A stretch of DNA of 64,000 nucleotides from JBCBWG01 sp038523925 (GTDB taxonomy: Bacteria > Pseudomonadota > Alphaproteobacteria > Rhizobiales > Hyphomicrobiaceae), in contig JBCBIY010000001.1 in the NCBI GenBank assembly GCA_038523925.1, forward strand, positions 434,001 through 498,000. Direction: 5' to 3'. Shown piece by piece: positions 1-9,138 of the stretch. The stretch's first letter is position 1. Every line of letters begins with the position of its first letter. Both the position numbers and the translations under genes were made by a program. Below the pieces are notes generated by a model. That model saw nothing but the letters and a program-made list of their open reading frames with translations. It ran no database searches and had not been told where the DNA came from.

Positions 1-459
1 TCCCCGTCGCTTCAACCTAACACACTCAAGGCCGCCGGGTGGCTGGATGCCATGTCGCGCGGCACGGTGTGCGGATACGTCTGATCCCGCGTTATTCATA
101 CTACGGCAACAAGCGGCAGAACTGCGTCATCGACTGGGCAACTGCCGCAAACTTCAGCGTTTTCCGGCGTCGCGCCGGCGATGGTCTCACGAGATCGTGC
201 AAGCCTCCGGCGATCGTGCGTACGGATAAGGCGCACACGGCTTGCGGCCTGAAATCATGAGGCAATTCGGAACGAGCCTTACGCGTCAGCCGTCGCTCAC
301 TCCGACTCGGACGACGCGCGCTGTCTTCCAGATGGGATTGGAACGCGAGGCGCTTGGTTTTGTTGCGTGAATTTCATGCAACGCGGCGGCTGGGTCACGG
401 CGCCGGGAAAAGTGCCGTCGCGATTGGCGGCTTGAGGAAAAGCCCGCGGTGAGCGCCGA
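1..459. other. No gene recognised
   Basis: I read both strands of this left edge and found only short open frames with no recognisable domain or convincing ribosome binding site. It lies beyond the 3' end of the large ATPase gene, so it may hold the terminator of that gene or the promoter of a gene outside the window. I see no clear hairpin followed by a T-run. Confidence 0.5.
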
Positions 460-3400
460 TCAGCGTTGCCGCGTCGACCAGATCTTTGAGGCTTTGATTC
501 GGTCCAGCGTCAGCTTGTTACCCTGGGCCTGCGCGCGCCGCATCGCACGCTCGAGGATCCGCAACGCCCCGCGCCGCGCAGTGCCCGAGCGCGCATCTGA
601 CCATTTGATTTCGGCGGCGAGCCGCTCGTACTCGGCAACGAACGGCGCGCTACCGTAGCGCTTCGACCCGATCAACGCCTTTTCGATTTGATCGGCAGCG
701 CGGCTGCGTTGGCCGAACTGAAACTCAGCCCGCGCGCAAAGGTAGTGTGCGAAAGCGAGGGAGGCGCGTGGTGCGTGTTCGGCGTAGGCCTCTACCGCTG
801 ACCGGATCCCGCGGACGGCCCGCATCCGGTCGACGTTCAACTGCACACTGGCGATCAGCATGTTGCAGAGTGCTACGGCGCTGTGATTGCCCTGGCGTTG
901 ACTTATGGCGCTTGCCGCCAGCGCGAATGACGTCAGCGTCGGGTCGTCGCGCCAGAATGCGCGCTGGGCGAGGAGACCGAAGACCAGGATCGTGTTGGTC
1001 GGGTCATCGAGAGCCTCGGCCTCTGCGACCAGACCGGCCTCATCGATATCCGCGTCGGGCGCAGTGAGGGCGCGCGTCGCAGCCGCATAGCTGCGCGCGA
1101 GAAGGCTTTGACGTTGCCAGAAGCGCGCAGCCTCTGGCGCATAGTCTCCTGCAAGCTCCGCTGCGAGGTCGGCATCAACCGAAGGCGAGAGCGCTGCGAT
1201 GCTTTGGCGAAGCTTGCCGCTATCGAGAGCATCAATCGACGTGGTCTTGGCCTTGGCGAAGGTATCCAGAGGCCCGTCACCCGCCATGGCGTGAAGCGCC
1301 TCGACGGCTTTGCGAGCGCGGGCGCCAAGCCCGAGGATGCGCGCGCTTTCGTGCTCGCAGACCAGCGCCCGCATGCGCGTTGCGTGATGGCCGGCTGGGC
1401 TTACTTCGAGCGCGCGGCGCACCCGGGTTGCTTCGCTCAGCAGACTGCGACTGCCACGCCCGCTAAGCCGCCCCTGTTGCTCACAGCGGGCAAGCCGCCA
1501 CTGCGCCTCAACCTCATCCTGATCGTCGCGGCCGCACTTCTTGAGAAGCGGCAGCGCGCGGGTGAACGCCTCGATCGCCTCGGTGCTCCGCCGGTCCTGG
1601 ACGAACTTATAGGCTGCATGCGCCCACCAGTCCGCCGCCTCGTCATGGCGCGCGCCAGCTTCGAGATCGGCTGCAACCCAGTGCGGTTCGTGGGACGCAA
1701 TCGGGCAACCGCGACTTGCGATTTCAGCGATCGCGTTTTTCAAGCGCCGGCGCTTGGCGGATGGGACGGCGAGGCGCGCGTGCTCGCGTAGGGCCGACGT
1801 CGCGAACGTGAACATGTCGCGGCCCGTTGATCGGTCGCAGACGAGAACGCCGCGCGCGATCAGGGCTTCGAGCAGCGGCTCAGTTGCTGCCGGCTCCATG
1901 GCGCAGAGGTCAGCGGCCGCGCCGCACGTAAAGGCACCTTCGAAGTGGGCGACGATCTGGGCGAGGGGGGCCAGATCACCCAATTGATCGAGGGCTGCAA
2001 CGACACTCGGTAGCGGCAAGGCTTCATCCAGGGCTGCTAGATCAAGGCTCGCGCCCCGCGGTGTCCGCGCGGCAACGCTGCGGCAGACGTCGAGCATGGC
2101 GACTGGCATGCCGCCGCTCATGTTGGCGATCGCGTCGGCCACCTCGCTCGGCAAGGGCCGGCCGGGCACAGCAGCCGCAATCAGCGCGGCGGTTGCTTGT
2201 TCGTCCAACGGGCGCATCGAGACTACGTCTGCGGCGTCGGCGAGATCGGACGGCAGGCCGGCCTGGCTTTCGGCTGCAATCACGACCGCCACGTTTTTCA
2301 CGCGCGCCAAGCGGCTGCACAGGTTCGCCACAAAGGCTGACACGTCTGGCGGGCCATTCGCGAGGCCTTCAATCGCGACGATGATCCGCCGGCGCGCGGC
2401 AACGGCGCCAAGGGCATCCGCTATTTTCGCATCCGGTCTTAGCGGCTTGCCTGCGAGCAAAGGGAGGCCGCGCTTTGGCGGGTCGCCGAAGACGAGGGCT
2501 TTCAGCGCGCGCTTATGGCCGGCGATCGCCGTGCGTTCCTGTTCTTGCGGAAACGCGAGCAACGCCCGGTAACCATCTGTGCGCTCGCAGTCAGCCACAA
2601 CGCGAGTGGCCTCAAGGGCAATGGTCTTTGTTACAACTTCGAGGGCACGTGAGCCGCACCTCAGCGCTGCTGCAAGGTCGATGCGGACGATCTCGTGGGC
2701 TTGCGAATCGTCGGCGCGCGCGCTCCGTTCAAGACTGTCGAGCAGCAGCGCCTTCCCCGAACCCGGGGCCCCAAGCAGCACGCACGGGGCCGCGTCGTCT
2801 GAAGCGAACGCCTTGCGGGCGGCGGCCTGCAACATGGTCAGCATGTGTCTGAGCGCCGGGTGCGCCGGGGCGTGCGGCTGTGGATCGAGTTGCGCGATCC
2901 GATACCAGGCGTTGCGGCCGGCGCCGACGACGCGCGCGCCGACGTCCGGCGCGAAGATACCGTACCGCAGCCCCGCAGCTTCCGAGACCAAAAGTTGCGG
3001 CGTTGGCTCGGTGGTGCTGGCAAACGCTGCCGCCGCACTCGCCTGCCGGCGCCTCTGCGCGGCGGACCCGAGGTCGCCGTGTTTGCTCAAGGCCTCTTGG
3101 TCGAGGCAGCCGACAAGCGGCTCTCCGGGCAGCGCAAAACGCTTGATCTGCACCCATGCCGCGCGGGCGTCTTCCGGATCAGAGTGCGAGAGACCGCCGC
3201 GTCCCCAGGCAACAGCGCACATCCCGCCGTCCGCTGCGATCAGCGATCCACCAAAGGCCTCTGCAATCGCGCCTGCTGTCCGCCGGAGCCGTTGGAGCGC
3301 CGCCAACCGCTCGCCGCGGGCGACCCGTTCGCGCTGGTCGACGTCTTTCAAGTGGAGGCTCAGAACAATGTGCTGCCTGGCTGGCGGGCTTGATGCAATT

Positions 3401-3504
3401 TGCGCCAACCACGCCTTGCCAAACGCAACGGGCTCGGTTGGCGCGGCAGCGCTGCGGGCGCGCTGGCAGTCACCGTTTCTGATTTGAACGCTCAACAGAG
3501 ACAC
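460..3504 (-). CDS. Large ATPase with degenerate cyclase-like N-terminus and TPR-like C-terminus
   Basis: The 1014-residue product has the layout of class III cyclase/STAND-type signalling ATPases. Residues about 45-200 resemble an adenylate/guanylate cyclase homology domain, but I do not see the metal-binding aspartates, so it is probably catalytically dead. Residues 245-252 form a P-loop, GAPGSGKA, with alanine where serine or threonine normally follows the lysine. A hydrophobic beta strand ending in Glu (RRIIVAIEGL) is the likely Walker B. The C-terminal half, about 600-1000, is alanine-rich and helical with TPR-like spacing. Such proteins usually act as cytoplasmic regulators, but no DNA-binding domain is visible. 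It lies downstream of the sox genes on the same strand with a gap of about 130 bp, so a regulatory link is only inferred. The family assignment is by domain layout, not by a search. Confidence 0.7.
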   Translation of the reverse strand: MSLLSVQIRNGDCQRARSAAAPTEPVAFGKAWLAQIASSPPARQHIVLSLHLKDVDQRERVARGERLAALQRLRRTAGAIAEAFGGSLIAADGGMCAVAWGRGGLSHSDPEDARAAWVQIKRFALPGEPLVGCLDQEALSKHGDLGSAAQRRRQASAAAAFASTTEPTPQLLVSEAAGLRYGIFAPDVGARVVGAGRNAWYRIAQLDPQPHAPAHPALRHMLTMLQAAARKAFASDDAAPCVLLGAPGSGKALLLDSLERSARADDSQAHEIVRIDLAAALRCGSRALEVVTKTIALEATRVVADCERTDGYRALLAFPQEQERTAIAGHKRALKALVFGDPPKRGLPLLAGKPLRPDAKIADALGAVAARRRIIVAIEGLANGPPDVSAFVANLCSRLARVKNVAVVIAAESQAGLPSDLADAADVVSMRPLDEQATAALIAAAVPGRPLPSEVADAIANMSGGMPVAMLDVCRSVAARTPRGASLDLAALDEALPLPSVVAALDQLGDLAPLAQIVAHFEGAFTCGAAADLCAMEPAATEPLLEALIARGVLVCDRSTGRDMFTFATSALREHARLAVPSAKRRRLKNAIAEIASRGCPIASHEPHWVAADLEAGARHDEAADWWAHAAYKFVQDRRSTEAIEAFTRALPLLKKCGRDDQDEVEAQWRLARCEQQGRLSGRGSRSLLSEATRVRRALEVSPAGHHATRMRALVCEHESARILGLGARARKAVEALHAMAGDGPLDTFAKAKTTSIDALDSGKLRQSIAALSPSVDADLAAELAGDYAPEAARFWQRQSLLARSYAAATRALTAPDADIDEAGLVAEAEALDDPTNTILVFGLLAQRAFWRDDPTLTSFALAASAISQRQGNHSAVALCNMLIASVQLNVDRMRAVRGIRSAVEAYAEHAPRASLAFAHYLCARAEFQFGQRSRAADQIEKALIGSKRYGSAPFVAEYERLAAEIKWSDARSGTARRGALRILERAMRRAQAQGNKLTLDRIKASKIWSTRQR

Positions 3505-3631
3505 TCGCTCTTGCAGATGCGCGCGCGACCCGTCCTCAGGTCTGCCGCCTACTGAACGCTCAGCTTCGACTCAAAATGTGTACAAATCATCCGCCTGCAT
3601 CTGATGTGGCTAAAGGCGCCGTTCACGCTGC

Positions 3632-4291
3632 TCAGCTTGATGAAGCAGATCTTAAACTGTGTCCGAGGGTGGCCGTGCCATCGCGGTGTGATGTTTGCCC
3701 CGGTGGCCGGATCATCGGGATGGCGTCTTTCCAGAGCCCAAAGAGATAGTCCGCGAATGACCGGTTGACGGTGATGTCGAACGATGGCGCGACAGCGGGC
3801 CGGGCAATGACGATCTCGGCTTTGGCGAACAGGGTCCGCGTGCAACTGCCGGCTGGGAAAACACTGTCGTGCAGGTCGAGCGGCATGCCCGTCGCCAACA
3901 GGTTGCGCGATGCCGGACCGTCGATGCGGAACGTCACCTGCCGGTCGCTGACGTCGACAAGGCTGTGGACGCGGTTGCCGAGGCCGGTCCCAAGCGCGCG
4001 CGCGACGTCCGCTTTGTCGTCGGTTGCTGCCATCAGCCACCACTCGTCGGGGCCAATGCGGTACGCCTCGCGCCCGTTGGTGCCAGCCGATGCCGTTGTC
4101 GTGTTGAGCTTGCCTTTAAGCTCAAAGCCCGCGACGCTGGCGACGTCCGAAGCCGTATCCGGCGCGATGCGCAGCACCCAGGTCGCGCATGGCGCAAACC
4201 GTGTGACGCTCGCACCGTCACCGATGAGCGAAGGCGTGGCCGGTGTCGGCCTGGATGACGTGGCCGGTGATGTGCTCGCATTGTCAGCCAT
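3632..4291 (-). CDS. soxG: Sarcosine oxidase, gamma subunit
   Basis: The 219-residue product is the small gamma subunit of heterotetrameric sarcosine oxidase, which oxidatively demethylates sarcosine to glycine with tetrahydrofolate as one-carbon acceptor. The central part, with GPDEWWL and the segment VHSLVDVSDRQVTFRIDGP, is typical of SoxG, a relative of the folate-binding GcvT fold. I start it at the ATG at 4291, which overlaps the stop of soxA by eight bases. A longer frame reaches 4414 but lies wholly inside soxA. The overlap implies translational coupling as the last gene of soxD-soxA-soxG. The C-terminal 20 residues are low complexity and may not be conserved. Confidence 0.9.
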   Translation of the reverse strand: MADNASTSPATSSRPTPATPSLIGDGASVTRFAPCATWVLRIAPDTASDVASVAGFELKGKLNTTTASAGTNGREAYRIGPDEWWLMAATDDKADVARALGTGLGNRVHSLVDVSDRQVTFRIDGPASRNLLATGMPLDLHDSVFPAGSCTRTLFAKAEIVIARPAVAPSFDITVNRSFADYLFGLWKDAIPMIRPPGQTSHRDGTATLGHSLRSASSS

Positions 4292-7274
4292 GGACCCGGA
4301 CGCCCTCTGCATCGATGAAGATCGGCGCGACGATCTCAGCCGTCGTGAAGCCTTCAGCCGTCGTGACGTGCACCGTGTCGCCGAGGCGCGCGCGACCATC
4401 CTTGACGACGCCAAGCGCGATCGGATGTCCGAGCGCAGCGCTCTGATAGCTTGAGGTTACGTGGCCCAGCATTGGGACGGGCTTTGGGTGGTCTGGCTCG
4501 TCGACGATTTGCGCGCCTTCGTCGAGACGGATGGCATCACCAGCCGTGCGCAGCCCCACGAGTTGTTTGCGCCCGTCTGCGACGAGGTCAGGCCGCGCCA
4601 GCGAGCGCTTGCCAATAAAGTCCGCCTTCTTCTTCGACACTAGGCCATCGAGACCAACATCGTCGGGTGACATCGTCCCGTCGGTGTCCTGTCCGACGAT
4701 GATGAAGCCGCGCTCGGCACGCAGGACGTGCATCGTCTCGGTGCCGTAGACGCACATGCCGTGCGGTTCGCCGGCGGCCCAGATCATCTCCCAGACCTCA
4801 AGGCCACGGCTCGCAGGCACGTTGATCTCGTAGCCAAGTTCGCCGGTAAACGACATGCGCATCAGTCGGGCTTCGACGCCGCAAACGTCGCAAGTGCGCA
4901 CCGACATATGCGGCATCGCCCCGTTCGAGAGGTCGGCTCCCGTCACGAAGGGAGCGATGACGTCGCGCGCGCGCGGGCCCTGGACCGCGATGACGGCCCA
5001 CTGCTCGGTCGTCGACGTCAGGAAGACATCGAGGTCGGACCATTCAGTTTGGAGGTAGTCCTCCATATGCGCGAGCACCCGCGGCGCGCCGCCCGTTGTC
5101 GTCGTGATGTGGAAGCGGTCGTCCGCGAGGCGCGCGACGACGCCATCGTCCATGATGTAGCCGTCCTCGCCGAGCATGAGGCCATAGCGGCAGCGGCCGA
5201 CCGGCATCGCCTTAAGACCGTTCGTGTAGACGCGGTTTAAGAACTCCGCTGCATCGGGGCCGACCACCTCGATCTTGCCGAGCGTTGAAGCATCGAACAG
5301 GCCGACGCGTTCGCGGACCGCGAGGCATTCGCGTGCGACTGCCTCGTCCATCGTCTCGCGGCCTTCAGGGAAAAACCACGCGCGCTTCCAGTTGCCGACG
5401 TCCTCGAACTTTGCACCGCGCTGCAAGGCCCAGGCGTGGACCGGTGTCTTGCGGATGGGGTCGAACAGGTCGCCGCGGTTCTGTCCTGCGAGCGCGCCAA
5501 ACGTGACCGGCGTGTAGGGCAGGCGAAACGTCGTCGTCCCGACCTTCGGCAGCTCCCGCGAAAGCGTTCCGGCAACCAGCCCGAGCGCATTCATGTTCGA
5601 CGTTTTGCCCTGGTCCGTCGCCATGCCGGTCGTCGTGTAGCGCTTGACGTGCTCGATGCTCTCGAAGCCCTCGCGGACGGCGAGCTTGATGTCCTTGGCT
5701 GTGACGTCGTTTTGAAAGTCGATGAAGGCGCGTGTCTTTGCAGGGTCCGCCGAAGACGGCATGACGCGCACGGGCTGGAAGCCGGTGAACGTTGGCGCCG
5801 TCGCGAGCGGCGGCGCGTCAGTTGCACGGCCGACGGCCTCAGCGCCAGCGCGCGCGCCCTCGCGCAGGCACGCATCAAGCGCGAACGCGCCATTGCAAGC
5901 GCCTGCACTCTGCTCTTGCTGCACCGATGCGCCGGGCAGGAAGGCGTCGCGCTGGGTGTCGTAGGTAAGCTTGCCGCGCGACTGCGAGAAGAGATGAACC
6001 GCCGGCGTCCAGCCGCCGCTCATGCCGACGCAATCGCATGAGAGCGTAATTGGCTCACCGACGCTGCCGTCCGGTTTGATCGGTGCTGCCAGCAGGCCGT
6101 CGACGCGCTTCTTGCCCGATGCGCCGACGACCGTGTGGGCATTGAAGACCTCGATGCCAGCCGTCTTAGCAGCCTCCAGTTCCGCCCCGCAGTCCTCGGC
6201 AAGCCGGAGGTCAACAACGCGCACTTCGCGTCCGGCCGCGTTGAGGTCGAGCGCGGTCTGATAGGCGGACGCACCGCTGGTTGCGATCACGGTCCGGTCG
6301 CCCGGCGCGACGCCGTAGCGGTTGAGGTAGGTGCGGATTGCGTCGGCAAGCAGAATGCCGGGCCGGTCATTGTCGGCGAAGACGAGCGGGCGCTCGTGCG
6401 AACCGGCCGCGATGACGACCTCACCGGCGCGCACCTGCCAGAGCCGTTCGCGGGGGAGGCCGCTTGGCGGGTTCGCGAGATGGTCGGTCACGCGTTCGGC
6501 GAGCGCGATGTGGTTGTGGTTGAAGTAGCCGAACGCCGTTGTGCGCGGCAGCAGGATCACGTTCTCGTTCGTGTCGAGTTCGGCGATGGCCTCGGCGACC
6601 CACTGCGACGCGCTGAGGCCGTCGATCGTCGACGTGGCATCATGCAGGAGCGCGCCACCCGGTTCCGCCTGCTCATCGCACGCAATGACCCGCTTGCCTG
6701 ACTTGGCCGCCGCGCGCGCCGCCGCCAGGCCCGTTGGCCCAAGCCCGACGATGAGGACATCACACGTCGCGTTGTGGTGGACGTAACGATCCGGGTCAGG
6801 CCGATCGGGCGCGCTTCCAAGGCCGGCTGCGCGCCGGATGATGGGTTCGTAGAGCCGTGTCCAAGCAGCCTTCGGCCACATAAACGTCTTGTAGTAGAAG
6901 CCCGCCGCGAACATCGGTGACAGGCGGTCGTTCAACGCGCCGACGTCGGTTTCAAGTGACGGGTAGTGATTCTGGCTGCGCAGCGTCATTCCGTCGGTCA
7001 CTTCGACGACCGTCGCGCGGTTGTTCGGGTCGCGCCGTCCGTTCCCGCGATCCACATCGAGGAGCGCGTTTGGCTCTTCCGAACCGGCGGTCAGGATGCC
7101 GCGCGGCCGGTGATACTTGAACGAGCGTCCGCAGAAGTGAATGCCGTTGGCGAGCAGGGCCGACGCTGCCGTGTCGCCCTTAAACGCAGTCAGCCGGCGT
7201 CCGTTGAACGAGAAGGTCAGCGGCTGCGATACATCGATACGGCCGCGGCCGGCCAGTCGGTACGGCTGGCTCAT
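4284..7274 (-). CDS. soxA: Sarcosine oxidase, alpha subunit
   Basis: This 996-residue protein has the full SoxA architecture and usual length. Residues 10-110 form a Fer2_4-like domain containing FKYHRPRGI. About 165-500 is a pyridine-nucleotide oxidoreductase domain with a dinucleotide-binding motif, GLGPTGLAAARAA. The C-terminal 380 residues are a GcvT-like aminomethyltransferase domain that binds tetrahydrofolate, with RMSFTGELGYEINVP. In the known complex SoxA holds NAD and the folate site that captures the methylene group. Its ATG overlaps the soxD stop (ATGA), and its own stop overlaps soxG, so the three genes are a coupled unit. No glyA, purU or folD, which often accompany sox genes, is present in the window. 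Confidence 0.97.
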   Translation of the reverse strand: MSQPYRLAGRGRIDVSQPLTFSFNGRRLTAFKGDTAASALLANGIHFCGRSFKYHRPRGILTAGSEEPNALLDVDRGNGRRDPNNRATVVEVTDGMTLRSQNHYPSLETDVGALNDRLSPMFAAGFYYKTFMWPKAAWTRLYEPIIRRAAGLGSAPDRPDPDRYVHHNATCDVLIVGLGPTGLAAARAAAKSGKRVIACDEQAEPGGALLHDATSTIDGLSASQWVAEAIAELDTNENVILLPRTTAFGYFNHNHIALAERVTDHLANPPSGLPRERLWQVRAGEVVIAAGSHERPLVFADNDRPGILLADAIRTYLNRYGVAPGDRTVIATSGASAYQTALDLNAAGREVRVVDLRLAEDCGAELEAAKTAGIEVFNAHTVVGASGKKRVDGLLAAPIKPDGSVGEPITLSCDCVGMSGGWTPAVHLFSQSRGKLTYDTQRDAFLPGASVQQEQSAGACNGAFALDACLREGARAGAEAVGRATDAPPLATAPTFTGFQPVRVMPSSADPAKTRAFIDFQNDVTAKDIKLAVREGFESIEHVKRYTTTGMATDQGKTSNMNALGLVAGTLSRELPKVGTTTFRLPYTPVTFGALAGQNRGDLFDPIRKTPVHAWALQRGAKFEDVGNWKRAWFFPEGRETMDEAVARECLAVRERVGLFDASTLGKIEVVGPDAAEFLNRVYTNGLKAMPVGRCRYGLMLGEDGYIMDDGVVARLADDRFHITTTTGGAPRVLAHMEDYLQTEWSDLDVFLTSTTEQWAVIAVQGPRARDVIAPFVTGADLSNGAMPHMSVRTCDVCGVEARLMRMSFTGELGYEINVPASRGLEVWEMIWAAGEPHGMCVYGTETMHVLRAERGFIIVGQDTDGTMSPDDVGLDGLVSKKKADFIGKRSLARPDLVADGRKQLVGLRTAGDAIRLDEGAQIVDEPDHPKPVPMLGHVTSSYQSAALGHPIALGVVKDGRARLGDTVHVTTAEGFTTAEIVAPIFIDAEGVRVHG

Positions 7275-7564
7275 CGCTTCGCCTCGCGCGCGAGATCAGG
7301 CCGCGGCTCGCCGGCCGGGTACGTCTCGAGGATGCGATCGCTCGCGGTGTCGCGCAGCGCGTTGAACCAGCGCTGACAGCCATGCCGGTGATGCCAGCGC
7401 TCAGCAACGACGCCCCGCGTGTTCTGGCGGTAGAACAAATGCTCGGCCCAGGCGCGGTGATCGAGTGCGGAGGGGTCCTGCGGCCGCGCGATGTGCGCTT
7501 CGCCGCCGCAGTGGAATTCGAGTTCTGAGCGCGGCCCGCAGTACGGGCAGGTGATCATCAACAT
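7271..7564 (-). CDS. soxD: Sarcosine oxidase, delta subunit (zinc-binding)
   Basis: The 97-residue product is the delta subunit of heterotetrameric sarcosine oxidase. It begins with the diagnostic ITCPYCGPR segment, and Cys6, Cys9, His59 and Cys63 fall where the structural zinc ligands of the family lie. The motif GCQRWFNALRDT near residue 65 is also typical. It is translationally coupled to soxA by an ATGA overlap. A start two codons later is equally possible because no strong ribosome binding site decides between them. It is the first gene of the D-A-G unit, since soxB is separated from it by an opposite-strand gene. The D-A-G unit therefore needs its own promoter in the 7565-7811 gap or readthrough from soxB. 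Confidence 0.95.
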   Translation of the reverse strand: MLMITCPYCGPRSELEFHCGGEAHIARPQDPSALDHRAWAEHLFYRQNTRGVVAERWHHRHGCQRWFNALRDTASDRILETYPAGEPRPDLAREAKR

Positions 7565-7811
7565 TCAAGCCATCCAGGGGTGCACGTCTCGACCATAAGG
7601 ATAGCCCCCGGCAGCCAGCGAAAGATGCGGCAAACCGTCGGCATCATGAGCATCCCCGTCGATTGCCCGGAATGGTCGGCGCCGTCTGATCCAAATGCGT
7701 CATTCCCTTGATTGAGAGGAACAATCCGCGGCGCTCGCCTGTTGGGCCTGCAACATCACCAAGGCCTGCAGCCTTGGCAGTTGAGCAGAAAACAAGAACC
7801 AGGAAGACATC

Positions 7812-9065
7812 ATGAAACGCAATCGCAATAGCGCCATCGTGGCGCTCTCGTCGGCGATGCTGATCAGCGTCTCGTCAATCGCACTCGCACAGTCGTCGGG
7901 ACAACCGGCCGCCGAGGCGCAACCGGGTGGTTCGGCTCCAAAGAAGGTTTTGCCGAAAGGTGGCGAGGCGGGCTCCAAGCGCGCGCCAGAACGCCGCGAG
8001 CGCCAAGCAGACCGGGCCGAGCAACGCCGGGAGCGCGCCAGTGAGCGTCGCGAGCGCAAATCGGATCAGGCGGAGAAAAAGGCTGATCAATCGGCTGACA
8101 AAGCTGAGCGCGCCAAAGCCAAGGCCGAGCGCACCGAGGAGCGCGCAGAGAAGAAATCCGAAGCGGCTGAGAAGCGAGACGAGCGCAAGGCAAAGCAGGC
8201 TGAGCAGAAGTCCGAGCAGAAAGCTGAGCGTGCGGAAGACAAAGCCGAACGCAAGGCCAAGCGGACCGAGCAAGCTGAGGAGCGCAAAGAGCGCAGAAAG
8301 GAGCAGCGCGCCGAAGAGCGCAAGGATCGCCAGGAGGACCGCGCTGAGCGGCGCGACGCGCGCGACGAGCGAAACGCAGAACGCGCTGACGACCGCAAAG
8401 ACGATGCGAAGGCCAAACAACAGGCCGAGCGCGAGCGCGATGAGCAGAAGCCGAAACAGGCCGATGCCGCCGCAGATGAGAAGCCCGATGACAAGGAGCG
8501 CGCGCGGGCAGAGCGGGTCCGCAACGCAGACCTTCGCGGCGAGCGCCGCAAGCGCTTCCTTGACCGCATCGGCGAGCACCGCAAAGAGCGCAAAGCGCGG
8601 CGCTACGATCGCAGGCCGAACATCACGATTTCGATCGGCAGCGCGATCCCTTCAGCGTGGGACTACTATGAGTTGCCGCCACGGATCGTCGAGATCGAGC
8701 CAGCGTACCGCGACTATCATTACGTCATCGTCGAAGACGACTACGTGATCGTCGAGCCGCGCACGCGAAAGATCGTGAAGGTCATTCGCGCGAGCGGAGG
8801 CGACGATGCGTTCCGTGTGACCAAGCGTATGCGTCGCGACATCCTCGATGTCGTCGGCCGCAGCGGTCTGTCGATTTCAATCGGCAACCTGTCGATCGAT
8901 GTCGGGAAGGAAGTGCCCGACCGCCACCGTCGCCGCCAGTTCCCGTCTGAACTGGTCGACACGTATCCGGGTCTTGATGATCACCGGTACGTTGCAACCC
9001 GCGGCGAAGTGCTTGTCGTCGACGCAGATACGGGCCGGCTCGTCGCACGCATCGACCGCAGTTGA
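7812..9065 (+). CDS. Secreted Lys/Arg/Glu/Ala-rich protein with DUF1236-like C-terminus
   Basis: The 417-residue product starts with a signal peptide (hydrophobic residues about 9-26, cleavage probably near SIALAQ). Residues 50-250 are a long, highly charged helix built from short A-E-K-A/E-R units, probably a continuous coiled coil or single helix. From about residue 270 the composition changes to a folded region with the pattern YVIVEDDYVIVEPRTRKIVKVI, which matches DUF1236-type periplasmic domains common in Hyphomicrobiales. A second related strand pattern ends the protein (EVLVVDADTGRLVARI). The function is unknown, and an envelope or adhesive role would be a guess. The gene lies on the opposite strand between soxB and soxD, followed by its own terminator, and so splits the sox genes. 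Confidence 0.85.
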   Translation: MKRNRNSAIVALSSAMLISVSSIALAQSSGQPAAEAQPGGSAPKKVLPKGGEAGSKRAPERRERQADRAEQRRERASERRERKSDQAEKKADQSADKAERAKAKAERTEERAEKKSEAAEKRDERKAKQAEQKSEQKAERAEDKAERKAKRTEQAEERKERRKEQRAEERKDRQEDRAERRDARDERNAERADDRKDDAKAKQQAERERDEQKPKQADAAADEKPDDKERARAERVRNADLRGERRKRFLDRIGEHRKERKARRYDRRPNITISIGSAIPSAWDYYELPPRIVEIEPAYRDYHYVIVEDDYVIVEPRTRKIVKVIRASGGDDAFRVTKRMRRDILDVVGRSGLSISIGNLSIDVGKEVPDRHRRRQFPSELVDTYPGLDDHRYVATRGEVLVVDADTGRLVARIDRS

Positions 9066-9095
9066 TCGCGATCAGTCCAGCAAACCGTTAGGGCC

Positions 9096-9130
9096 GGCCG
9101 CGTGGTGGAAACTGCGCGGCCGTTTTCTTA
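9096..9130 (+). terminator. Rho-independent terminator after the DUF1236-like gene
   Basis: A 7-bp GC stem, GGCCGCG with CGCGGCC, surrounds a 12-base loop and is followed by GTTTTCTT. It lies 30 bases after the stop of the plus-strand gene and just before the 3' end of soxB on the other strand, so it probably ends the plus-strand transcript. Confidence 0.7.
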
Positions 9131-9138
9131 TCGCCAAT

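Noticed and set aside
7875..8579. Minus-strand leucine-rich frame resembling a membrane protein
   Set aside because: It is the antisense of the charged repeat region; Lys/Glu/Ala codons read backwards give Leu/Phe/Ala runs. No start signal or family match.
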